The notes beneath the pieces were generated by a model. The model did no database searches and was not told where the DNA came from. It saw only the letters and a program-made list of their open reading frames with translations. A stretch of 19,830 nucleotides of DNA from an uncultured Eubacterium sp. (GTDB taxonomy: Bacteria > Bacillota > Clostridia > Peptostreptococcales > Anaerovoracaceae). The stretch lies in contig CALCFD010000011.1 in NCBI GenBank assembly GCA_937900695.1, forward strand, positions 1-19,830, in the 5' to 3' direction. The translations under genes were made by a program, and so were the position numbers. Of this stretch, positions 13,913-19,830 are shown in pieces (the stretch's first letter is position 1; the number at the start of each line of letters is the position of its first letter).

Positions 13913-14659
13913 ATGATTATCATCAAGTCAAAACAAGAGATAGACATAATGAGAGAAGCCGGCAAGGTTACAGGCCAAGTTTTAAAAGAATTAGAAAACT
14001 TCATTAAACCTGGGATTTCTACTTTGGATATTGACCAGTTTGTAGAAAACTTCATCAGAAAGCATAAGATGATTCCATCATTTAAAGGTCTTTATGGATT
14101 TCCAGGAAGTGCTTGTGTATCAGTAAATGAAGAAGTGGTACATGGCATTCCATCTAAAAAGAAAATCCTAAAAGAAGGTGATATAGTAAGTGTGGACGTT
14201 GGTTCAACATTTAATGGGTATGCCAGTGATGCAGCACGTACTTATGGTGTAGGTGCCATTAGTGATGAAGCTAGACACTTAATTGAAGCTACTAGAGATA
14301 GCTTTTTTGCCGGAATGGAATTTTGCAAAGTTGGAAAAAGATTATCAGATGTTTCTCATGCGATTCAAATGAAAGCGGAAGGTGAAGGTTTTTCAGTAAT
14401 TCGTGATTATGTTGGACATGGTATCGGAAGAGACATGCATGAGGATCCACAGATTCCAAACTTTGGTAAACCAGGAAGAGGACCAAGACTTGCTGAAGGT
14501 ATGGTTCTTGCCATTGAGCCTATGATAGCTCAGGGTCATTATGAAACCGATGTTCTTTTGGATGATTGGACAGTAGTAACAGTAGATGGTAAGCTAGCAG
14601 CGCATTATGAAAATACTGTTGTTATAACTGATGGTGAGCCTGAACTGCTCACTTTATAG
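13913..14659 (+). CDS. map: Methionine aminopeptidase, type I
   Basis: This enzyme removes the initiator methionine from nascent proteins. The 248 residues carry all five metal ligands expected of the pita-bread fold: D95, D106, H169, E202 and E233, plus the catalytic H77. Length indicates the short type Ia form without an N-terminal extension. Its start is two bases after adk, with AGGAGAG in the end of adk. In many Clostridia a small KOW-domain gene follows map; here infA follows directly after 15 bases. Confidence 0.96.
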   Translation: MIIIKSKQEIDIMREAGKVTGQVLKELENFIKPGISTLDIDQFVENFIRKHKMIPSFKGLYGFPGSACVSVNEEVVHGIPSKKKILKEGDIVSVDVGSTFNGYASDAARTYGVGAISDEARHLIEATRDSFFAGMEFCKVGKRLSDVSHAIQMKAEGEGFSVIRDYVGHGIGRDMHEDPQIPNFGKPGRGPRLAEGMVLAIEPMIAQGHYETDVLLDDWTVVTVDGKLAAHYENTVVITDGEPELLTL

Positions 14660-14674
14660 CTGAGAGGTGTAAAA

Positions 14675-14893
14675 ATGGCAAAAAAAGACGTAATTGAAGC
14701 TGAAGGCGTTGTTGTTGACGCACAGCCAAATGCAATGTTTGTAGTTAAACTAGAAACAGGACACGAAGTGCTTGCTCACGTGTCTGGAAAAATCAGAATG
14801 AACTTCATTAGAATTCTGCCTGGAGATAAAGTTAAGGTTGAACTTTCACCATATGACTTAACAAGAGGTAGAATAACATGGAGAGAAAAGTAA
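14675..14893 (+). CDS. infA: Translation initiation factor IF-1
   Basis: IF-1 occupies the 30S A site during initiation. The 72 residues form one S1-like OB domain: AKKDVIEAEGVVVDAQPNAMF at the start and the closing RGRITWREK are family signatures. The length is exactly typical. The ribosome binding site (GAGAGGTG) is weaker than in neighbouring genes. It lies between map and rpmJ as in other Firmicutes. Confidence 0.97.
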   Translation: MAKKDVIEAEGVVVDAQPNAMFVVKLETGHEVLAHVSGKIRMNFIRILPGDKVKVELSPYDLTRGRITWREK

Positions 14894-14927
14894 GAGCAGC
14901 TTTATAAAACAGAATGGAGGAACAAGG

Positions 14928-15041
14928 ATGAAAGTTAGAGCTTCCGTAAAACCAATCTGTGAAAAGTGCAAGGTTATTAAGAGAAAAGGCAAAGTAATGG
15001 TAATTTGCGAAAATCCTAAGCACAAGCAGACACAGGGTTAA
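14928..15041 (+). CDS. rpmJ: 50S ribosomal protein L36, zinc-binding type
   Basis: This very short gene encodes 37 residues, MKVRASVKPICEKCKVIKRK at the start, then a basic tail ending KHKQTQG. L36 is a late-assembly 50S protein. C11, C14, C27 and H32 form the zinc ribbon, so this is the zinc-dependent (C+) form. TGGAGG lies before the ATG at 14928. It is 34 bases after infA and precedes the 100-base leader of rpsM. Confidence 0.96.
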   Translation: MKVRASVKPICEKCKVIKRKGKVMVICENPKHKQTQG

Positions 15042-15080
15042 TCAATTAAGTTAATTTATAAGTTATTTATATTATATGAA

Positions 15081-15125
15081 CATCCCGTTTATATTACGCC
15101 CCTAGAGGCTGCGTGACGGAAGATG
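15081..15125 (+). promoter_or_regulatory. Folded leader element before rpsM
   Basis: CATC-CCG (15081-15087) pairs with CGG-GATG (15117-15119 and 15122-15125) across an AA bulge. Inside, TTACGC (15094-15099) pairs with GCGTGA (15111-15116), with one G-U. CC/GG (15100-15101/15107-15108) then stacks across a CT bulge and closes the loop CTAGA. The element ends five bases before AGGAGG (15131-15136) of rpsM. It is not a terminator. It is a candidate translational control site at the head of the alpha-operon part, where S4 acts in E. coli. Confidence 0.55.
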
Positions 15126-15141
15126 GGAACAGGAGGAAAAT

Positions 15142-15510
15142 ATGGCTCGTATAGCCGGAGTTGACTTACCTAGAGATAAAAGAATCGATATCGGTTTAAC
15201 TTATATCTACGGTATTGGAAGACAGACAGCTAAAGTTATACTTGATAAAGCTGGAATTGATCCAAGCGTTAGAGTAAAGGATCTTTCAGAAGAAGATGCA
15301 GGTAAAATTAGACACATCATTGAAGCTGAATATGATGTAGAAGGTGACCTAAGAAGAGAAGTTTCACTAAACATTAAGAGATTAATGGAAATTGGATGCT
15401 ACAGAGGTATCAGACATAGAAGAGGACTTCCAGTAAGAGGTCAGAAAACAAAGACAAACGCTAGAACTCGTAAAGGTCCTAAGAAGACTGTAGGAAGAAA
15501 GAAGAAGTAA
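15142..15510 (+). CDS. rpsM: 30S ribosomal protein S13
   Basis: S13 lies in the 30S head and contacts P-site tRNA and the 50S subunit. The 122 residues begin ARIAGVDLPRDKRIDIGLTYIYGIG and end in the basic tail GQKTKTNARTRKGPKKTVGRKKK, with RGIRHRRGLPVRGQ between, all diagnostic. AGGAGG lies five bases before the ATG. It follows a folded leader and a 100-base gap, which may mark the start of a separately controlled alpha segment. Confidence 0.97.
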   Translation: MARIAGVDLPRDKRIDIGLTYIYGIGRQTAKVILDKAGIDPSVRVKDLSEEDAGKIRHIIEAEYDVEGDLRREVSLNIKRLMEIGCYRGIRHRRGLPVRGQKTKTNARTRKGPKKTVGRKKK

Positions 15511-15524
15511 GGAGGTAGAAGAAA

Positions 15525-15923
15525 ATGGCTAAAGCTGTAAAAAAAGCAGTAAGAAAAAAGAGAAAAGAGCGCAAAAATATTGAAAAAGGCCAAGCACACA
15601 TTCAGTCTACCTTTAACAATACACTTGTAACTCTTACAGACCTAGATGGAAATGCATTATCATGGTCAAGTGCGGGATCACTTGGATTTAAGGGATCAAG
15701 AAAATCAACACCATTTGCTGCACAGATGGCTGCAGAAGAAGCTGCAAAGGGTGCTATGGAACATGGACTAAAGACTGTAGAAGTATATGTTAAGGGTCCT
15801 GGTTCCGGTAGAGAAGCGGCTATCAGAGCTCTTCAGACTGCAGGTTTAAACATTACATTAATTAAGGATATTACACCAATTCCACATAATGGATGTAGAC
15901 CACCAAAGAAGAGAAGAGTCTAA
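15525..15923 (+). CDS. rpsK: 30S ribosomal protein S11
   Basis: S11 sits on the 30S platform near the Shine-Dalgarno helix. The 132 residues carry a lysine/arginine-rich N-terminus, then AHIQSTFNNTLVTLTDLDGN and the C-terminal PIPHNGCRPPKKRRV, which is nearly invariant in the family. GGAGGT precedes the ATG, 14 bases after rpsM. Confidence 0.97.
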   Translation: MAKAVKKAVRKKRKERKNIEKGQAHIQSTFNNTLVTLTDLDGNALSWSSAGSLGFKGSRKSTPFAAQMAAEEAAKGAMEHGLKTVEVYVKGPGSGREAAIRALQTAGLNITLIKDITPIPHNGCRPPKKRRV

Positions 15924-15945
15924 TTGAAAGGAGGAGAAAGATAAT

Positions 15946-16566
15946 ATGGCAAGATATAGAGAAGCAAACTGCAGATTATGCAGAAGAGAAGGACAGAAAC
16001 TTTTCTTAAAAGGCGAAAGATGTTATAGCGAAAAATGTGCACTAGAAAAAAGAAATTTTCCTCCTGGACAGCATGGACAGGGCAGAAAGAAGATTTCTGA
16101 ATATGGACTACAGCTAAGAGAAAAGCAGAAGGCTAAGAGATTCTACGGAGTTCAGGAAACTCAGTTCAGAAACTTATTTGATAAGGCTGCAAGAAAACAG
16201 GGTAAGGCTGGTGAAAACTTACTTATCATGTTAGAAACTAGATTAGATAACGTTGTGTTCAGACTAGGTTTTGCTTCATCAAGAAAAGAAGCAAGACAGT
16301 TAGTTGTTCATGGACATTTCACAGTAAACGGCAAGAAGGCTACAATTCCATCAATGGCATTAAAGGCTGGAGATGTTGTTGCTGTTAAAGAAAAGAGCAC
16401 AAATTCTCCTAAATTCAAGGAGATTAAGGATATGACAATTACAGTACCTGCATGGATGTCTGTAGATGTGAGCAAACTTGAAGGACAGGTTCTATCTATC
16501 CCTACAAGAGAACAGATTGACACACCAATCGCAGAACACTTAATCGTTGAATTGTACTCTAAGTAA
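15946..16566 (+). CDS. rpsD: 30S ribosomal protein S4, zinc-binding form
   Basis: S4 is a primary binder of the 5' domain of 16S rRNA and helps unwind mRNA. In E. coli it represses the alpha operon. The 206 residues contain an S4 RNA-binding domain (about 95-160; RLDNVVFRLGFASSRKEARQ). C9, C12, C26 and C31 make an N-terminal zinc site, which Bacillus subtilis S4 lacks. AAAGGAGG precedes the ATG. Its position inside the alpha group, unlike the separate rpsD of Bacillus, would allow E. coli-style feedback on the rpsM leader. The stop codon lies within an inverted repeat. Confidence 0.97.
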   Translation: MARYREANCRLCRREGQKLFLKGERCYSEKCALEKRNFPPGQHGQGRKKISEYGLQLREKQKAKRFYGVQETQFRNLFDKAARKQGKAGENLLIMLETRLDNVVFRLGFASSRKEARQLVVHGHFTVNGKKATIPSMALKAGDVVAVKEKSTNSPKFKEIKDMTITVPAWMSVDVSKLEGQVLSIPTREQIDTPIAEHLIVELYSK

Positions 16567-16589
16567 TAGCTTTTAGATAAGTTACTTAG
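16559..16589 (+). repeat. Inverted repeat across the rpsD stop codon
   Basis: CTAAGTAA (16559-16566) includes the rpsD stop TAA and is a perfect inverted copy of TTACTTAG (16582-16589), with a 15-nt loop. No T-run follows. It ends five bases before the strong AAAGGAGGG of rpoA (16595-16603), so it could tune stability or the rpsD/rpoA output ratio. Confidence 0.45.
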
Positions 16590-16609
16590 CGAGGAAAGGA
16601 GGGTTTGCA

Positions 16610-17560
16610 GTGATTGAAATTGAAAAGCCAGAAATTGAATGTATATCTAATGAAGAAGATAAAAACTACGGGAAGTTTATCGTAGAACCTTTAGAAAGAG
16701 GCTATGGTACAACACTGGGTAACAGCTTAAGAAGAATTTTGCTAAGTTCTTTGCCTGGAGCTGCAGTGACATCCATTAAAATCGATGGTATACTTCATGA
16801 ATTTTCAACAATCCCAGGAGTAAAGGAAGATGTTACAGAGATCATTCTTAATTTGAAGAAGCTTGCTGTTAGATTAAATGGCGAAGAAGATACAATGCAG
16901 GTAATGATCAATGCAGTAGGACCAAAAGAAGTTACAGCTGCTGATATTATCGGTGATGTTGACATGGAAATCTTTAATCCTGACTTGCATATTGCAACAC
17001 TTGAAGAAAATGCAACTCTTGTAATGACTATTAACCTAGCTAAAGGTAGAGGTTATGTTCCTGCGGAGCAGAACAAGACAGAGGATACTCCAATTGCTGT
17101 TATCCCTGTAGACTCAATCTTTACACCTGTAAAAAAGGTTAACTTTACAGTTGAAAATACTAGAGTAGGACAGATTACTGACTACGACAAATTGATTCTA
17201 GAAATCTGGACTGATGGATCAATCAGACCAGAAGAGGGTGTTTCTATTGGAGCTAAGATTATGCAGGAGCATTTGAACCTATTTATCCAGCTAACAGAAG
17301 AAACAACTAATATGGAATTTATGGTTGAAAAAGAAGAAGACCAAAAAGAGATTAATCTAGAAAAGAGTATTGATGATTTAGAACTTTCAGTACGTTCATA
17401 TAACTGCTTAAAGAGAGCTAATATTCATACTGTTGGACAGCTTACTGAAAAATCAGAAGATGATATGATGAAGGTTAGAAACCTAGGTAAGAAATCTCTT
17501 GATGAAGTTAAGTTAAAGCTTACAGAGCTAGGACTTGGACTTCGTGAAACCGACGAATAA
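16610..17560 (+). CDS. rpoA: DNA-directed RNA polymerase subunit alpha (GTG start)
   Basis: The alpha subunit dimerises to seed RNA polymerase assembly, and its C-terminal domain touches UP elements and activators. The 316 residues show the N-terminal assembly domain (GYGTTLGNSLRRILLSSLPG, 31-50), an acidic linker about 233-248, and the C-terminal domain from about 250 (LELSVRSYNCLKRANIHTVG and LGKKSLDEVK). The start is GTG with AAAGGAGGG seven bases upstream. A-tracts upstream of the S10 and rRNA promoters in this window are natural targets for the C-terminal domain. Spacing is 43 bases to rpsD and 17 to rplQ. Confidence 0.97.
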   Translation: MIEIEKPEIECISNEEDKNYGKFIVEPLERGYGTTLGNSLRRILLSSLPGAAVTSIKIDGILHEFSTIPGVKEDVTEIILNLKKLAVRLNGEEDTMQVMINAVGPKEVTAADIIGDVDMEIFNPDLHIATLEENATLVMTINLAKGRGYVPAEQNKTEDTPIAVIPVDSIFTPVKKVNFTVENTRVGQITDYDKLILEIWTDGSIRPEEGVSIGAKIMQEHLNLFIQLTEETTNMEFMVEKEEDQKEINLEKSIDDLELSVRSYNCLKRANIHTVGQLTEKSEDDMMKVRNLGKKSLDEVKLKLTELGLGLRETDE

Positions 17561-17577
17561 TTGAAAGGAGAATCAGG

Positions 17578-17919
17578 ATGCCAGGCTATAGAAAACTAGG
17601 CAGAACTTCAGCTCATAGAAAAGCAATGTTGAGAAACCTTGTAACTGATTTATTCAGAGAAGAAAGAATTACAACAACTGTTCATAGAGCGAAGGAAGCT
17701 AGAAAAGAAGCAGAAAAAATGATTACACTTGCTAAACGTGGTGATCTACATGCAAGAAGACAAGTACTTGCTTACGTTTATGATGAAGATGTAGTAACTA
17801 AGCTATTTGATGAAATAGCTCCAAGATATGCCGATAGAAATGGCGGATATACAAGAATTCTTAAACTTGGACCAAGACAGGGAGACTGTGCGGAAGTTGC
17901 ATTCCTTGAACTTGTATAA
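17578..17919 (+). CDS. rplQ: 50S ribosomal protein L17
   Basis: L17 lies beside the tunnel exit. The 113 residues start PGYRKLGRTSAHRKAMLRNL and end GGYTRILKLGPRQGDCAEVAFLEL, both diagnostic; this is the short Firmicute form. GAAAGGAG precedes the ATG. It is the last gene of the cluster and is followed after 18 bases by a strong terminator. Confidence 0.96.
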   Translation: MPGYRKLGRTSAHRKAMLRNLVTDLFREERITTTVHRAKEARKEAEKMITLAKRGDLHARRQVLAYVYDEDVVTKLFDEIAPRYADRNGGYTRILKLGPRQGDCAEVAFLELV

Positions 17920-17937
17920 TAAGAATTAGTATTTATA

Positions 17938-17981
17938 GGGTTGTCGCTTTAGAGTTACATCTAAAGCGAAGCCCTTTTTTT
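17938..17981 (+). terminator. Rho-independent terminator of the S10-spc-alpha cluster
   Basis: CGCTTTAGA (17945-17953), loop GTTACA and TCTAAAGCG (17960-17968) form a perfect nine-pair stem, extended by GGG/CCC (17938-17940 with 17972-17974) and followed by a run of seven T (17975-17981). This is a textbook terminator closing the long plus-strand run. Confidence 0.92.
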
Positions 17982-18092
17982 GTTAAACTAATTATGTGGG
18001 ATTTAGATAAACACTTTTGTGATAATATTATCTTAAGTAAATATATAGAAAAGGTAGACAATACTAAGTTTGTATTTAAGCTGTTAAACAAT

Positions 18093-18130
18093 AAAAAGGC
18101 CTTATGAATATAGATTTCATAAGACCTTTT
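18093..18130 (-). terminator. Terminator of the AI-2E-family gene (possibly bidirectional)
   Basis: AAAAGGCCTTATGAA (18094-18108) and TTCATAAGACCTTTT (18116-18130) form a 15-position stem with one mismatch and a seven-base loop. On the minus strand it is followed by a T-rich tail just after the gene that stops at 18156. It may also catch plus-strand read-through. Confidence 0.8.
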
Positions 18131-18155
18131 AAATAGCTTTTTTTATTATTTGTTT

Positions 18156-19385
18156 TTATTCATCAGTTTCTGTATCTATAGGTTCATCCAAAGAACTTAA
18201 ATACTCTTCTCTTTTTGTAGCCCATTTAATTATAAATACTTGTGCAATACCGGCTGTAGGAACTGCTAAAATCATTCCTAAAATACCGCCATAAAATCCA
18301 CCAACTGTAACTGCTAGTAGTACAAATAATGGCTTCAGACCAGTTGAAGATCCTACTACTCTAGGATAGATAAGGTTAGAATCAATTTGTTGTACAAATA
18401 GTAGCACGACAACAGCTATTACACCTGTCCAAAAGTTTTCTGTAAACATACCTACGATAAAAGCAGGAACCATTCCCATTAAAGGACCAAAGTAAGGAAT
18501 TACATTTGATACACCGGCAAAAATACCTATGAATACTGAAAATTGTAATCCCATTATAGATAAGCCAATTGAAGATAAAACTGCAACGCATAAGGCATCA
18601 AGTAATACTCCTCTAACGAAACGTGATAAGACACTGTTTACTTCATGAAGTGTGTTGTTTACTGAAGTGTTGTGTTTAGGCATTATTAGATAAAGAAACT
18701 TATTCCATAGATTTAGTAAAAATTCCTTTTCAACAATAATATAAATACTAACGATAATTCCGATTACAAAATCAAATATAGCGCCACTGATATTTGTTAA
18801 TTTACTAATAATACCACTAGCTGAGAAGTTTTCGCCAACCCAATTGATGATTGTATTAGCCATATCATGAGCATAATCAGATAACATGCCAGTTGGTAAA
18901 TGTGAAGCCCATCTTTGAAACTCGCTTTCGTATGAGGATACAAGTCTGATTAGTGAATTAAACAAATCAGATAGATTTTCTACTACAAATTCGCCCATTA
19001 TCATCCATGCAAAACCATAAATCAAAGCAACAATAGCACAAACAATTAAAACATAGGAAATTATAATGCTTACAAAATGCTTTTTGCTGCTATTTTTGCT
19101 GTTAGTCTTAGATATCTTTTCTGGACGTTTGCTTGCTAATCTGTTTAATACCTTATTTTCTATAGTATCTACTAAAGGATTAATAAGGTAAGCTAATATC
19201 AAACCAATCCATAGAGGAGTAAGAGCTCCAATAATAGTGCCTACTGTGCCGAAAATAGCAGTGGCTATCTTACCAAAATCTTTAACAACAAAGAATGCTA
19301 TGTACAAAAGAGTAACAGTGAAAACTATAAAAAAGCTAAGTCGGGTAAAAGTTTTATCTTTTATAAATTCCCGATATTTTTTCAT
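18156..19385 (-). CDS. AI-2E family transporter-like membrane protein
   Basis: This 409-residue inner-membrane protein fits the AI-2E/PerM family. Hydrophobic segments lie at about 15-34, 47-70 and 105-130. A soluble region spans about 135-198, and a hydrophobic cluster covers 201-218 and 259-388. The family motif is visible as VIPYFGPLMGMVPA (295-308), with QQIDSNLIYPRVVG (332-345) after it. Members are linked to autoinducer-2 export or to sodium/proton exchange in different species, so the substrate here is unknown. AGGAGGTGG precedes the ATG on the minus strand, with its own promoter and terminator. It is convergent with the ribosomal cluster and divergent from the rRNA leader. The C-terminus is acidic (DEPIDTETDE). 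Confidence 0.88.
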   Translation of the reverse strand: MKKYREFIKDKTFTRLSFFIVFTVTLLYIAFFVVKDFGKIATAIFGTVGTIIGALTPLWIGLILAYLINPLVDTIENKVLNRLASKRPEKISKTNSKNSSKKHFVSIIISYVLIVCAIVALIYGFAWMIMGEFVVENLSDLFNSLIRLVSSYESEFQRWASHLPTGMLSDYAHDMANTIINWVGENFSASGIISKLTNISGAIFDFVIGIIVSIYIIVEKEFLLNLWNKFLYLIMPKHNTSVNNTLHEVNSVLSRFVRGVLLDALCVAVLSSIGLSIMGLQFSVFIGIFAGVSNVIPYFGPLMGMVPAFIVGMFTENFWTGVIAVVVLLFVQQIDSNLIYPRVVGSSTGLKPLFVLLAVTVGGFYGGILGMILAVPTAGIAQVFIIKWATKREEYLSSLDEPIDTETDE

Positions 19386-19410
19386 ATTGCCACCTCCTAA
19401 TATAAATAGT

Positions 19411-19439
19411 ATTATAGTATAAGTACATTAGAATATCAA
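19411..19439 (-). promoter_or_regulatory. Promoter of the AI-2E-family gene
   Basis: Read on the minus strand, TTGATA (19439-19434), a 17-bp spacer and TATAAT (19416-19411) form a strong sigma-A promoter. The transcript would start near 19405, only about 20 bases before the ATG, with the AGGAGGTGG in between. Confidence 0.75.
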
Positions 19440-19696
19440 ACAAAATAAAAATAGGGTATGTAGATTTAAAAACTTGTAAGAGTTTAAAATTAAATTTAAT
19501 TACATTATATATATATGCTTATAATTAGGAATGGGATTTTAATTTTTAGCATTGTTTTATCGGTGGTAATTTACTTAGAAAAAGGTATTTTATAAGTAAA
19601 TTATTCAACTACTAAGCATTATTAGCACAATAACTGTTGAAATTTCAATGATTTAAAAAACATACAAAAAAGCGATAAAAAAATCCTTAAAAAGTA
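19440..19696. other. AT-rich divergent intergenic region
   Basis: No gene is visible here. It contains alternating TA runs near 19505-19516 and a perfect 10-bp inverted repeat, AATTTACTTA (19568-19577) with TAAGTAAATT (19593-19602), around a 15-nt spacer. The A-tracts at about 19655-19693 just before the next promoter resemble an UP element. A TATAAT at 19520-19525 lacks a credible -35. Confidence 0.5.
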
Positions 19697-19725
19697 TTGA
19701 CAGATACCTATATATTTGCTATACT
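19697..19725 (+). promoter_or_regulatory. Near-consensus rRNA-type promoter
   Basis: A perfect TTGACA (19697-19702), a 17-bp spacer ending in an extended TGC, and TATACT (19720-19725) form the strongest promoter in the window. A-tracts lie immediately upstream. The downstream sequence reads as a ribosomal RNA leader, so this is probably a promoter of an rrn operon. Confidence 0.85.
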
Positions 19726-19730
19726 AATCA

Positions 19731-19830
19731 AGCTATCGCACGAGATGAGAAATTGTTGAAACCGATAGCTTAATATAAATGTTCGCTACGAGCGAACGGA
19801 ACCTTGAAAAATACATAGTGAGGAAATTAA
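19731..19830 (+). other. 5' leader of a probable rRNA operon (truncated by window end)
   Basis: AGCTATCG/CGATAGCT (19731-19738/19763-19770) and GTTCGCT/AGCGAAC (19781-19787/19791-19797) form two perfect hairpins without T-runs. GGAACCTTGAAAA (19798-19810) then resembles the conserved boxA-like TTTGAAAA element that precedes 16S rRNA in Firmicutes. The window stops before any 16S sequence, so the rrs gene is inferred, not seen. Confidence 0.7.

Noticed and set aside
15046..15075. Possible internal promoter before rpsM (TTAAGT with TATATT or TATTAT)
   Set aside because: The -35 matches consensus at only about three positions and the region is simply AT-rich; not listed as a feature.
17994..18107. 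37-codon open frame (MWDLDKHF...) between two terminators
   Set aside because: It starts 12 bases after the terminator T-run, has no ribosome binding site or promoter, and ends inside the next terminator stem. It is probably chance in AT-rich DNA.
1..19830. CRISPR arrays, insertion sequences, tRNA genes, prophage or defence genes
   Set aside because: I looked for repeated spacers, transposase-like frames, cloverleaf-type sequences and unfamiliar gene clusters and saw none; the coding content is core housekeeping.

Overview
The window is a low-GC Firmicute chromosome segment, most likely class Clostridia. The evidence is the AT-rich DNA, strong AGGAGG ribosome binding sites, TTGACA/TATAAT-type promoters, AGA as the dominant arginine codon, and the unbroken S10-spc-alpha ribosomal gene order with secY-adk-map-infA-rpmJ in the middle. 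I cannot name the genus. A family near Anaerovoracaceae or Peptostreptococcales is a weak guess from memory of protein style, not a result.

Layout. 1-200 holds the tail of an upstream unit (two hairpins, one a terminator) and a promoter. 203-445 encodes a small PC4/YdbC-type single-stranded DNA-binding protein. 470-515 holds a 12-bp inverted repeat overlapping a promoter. 545-2209 encodes a TGS-domain/uridine-kinase-like nucleoside kinase, closed by a terminator at 2216-2256. 2257-2656 is gene-free: a repeat-bearing spacer, an A-tract-backed promoter, and a roughly 230-nt leader rich in perfect hairpins. 2657-17919 is one long plus-strand run of 30 genes: rpsJ, rplC, rplD, rplW, rplB, rpsS, rplV, rpsC, rplP, rpmC, rpsQ, rplN, rplX, rplE, rpsN, rpsH, rplF, rplR, rpsE, rpmD, rplO, secY, adk, map, infA, rpmJ, rpsM, rpsK, rpsD, rpoA, rplQ. 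I see no internal terminator, and the run ends at a strong terminator at 17938-17981. A convergent AI-2E-family membrane protein (18156-19385, minus strand) follows, with its own promoter and terminator. The last 450 bases carry a near-consensus promoter and the start of what looks like an rRNA operon leader, so a 16S rRNA gene probably begins just outside the window.

How the genes work together. The central cluster makes most of the proteins that assemble 16S and 23S rRNA into subunits, plus initiation factor IF-1, the RNA polymerase alpha subunit, the SecY translocon channel, methionine aminopeptidase for nascent chains, and adenylate kinase. This is the usual growth-rate-controlled core. 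The adjacent rRNA promoter fits that theme.

Novelty. The gene content is ordinary and I found no new defence, mobile or biosynthetic system. What merits a second look is non-coding: the folded leader before rpsJ, an intercistronic hairpin before rplC, a GNRA-loop hairpin before rpsH, a compact folded leader before rpsM, and the inverted repeat within the kinase promoter. There is also a long basic-then-acidic C-terminal extension on ribosomal protein S3. All structures were folded by eye and have not been tested by covariation.
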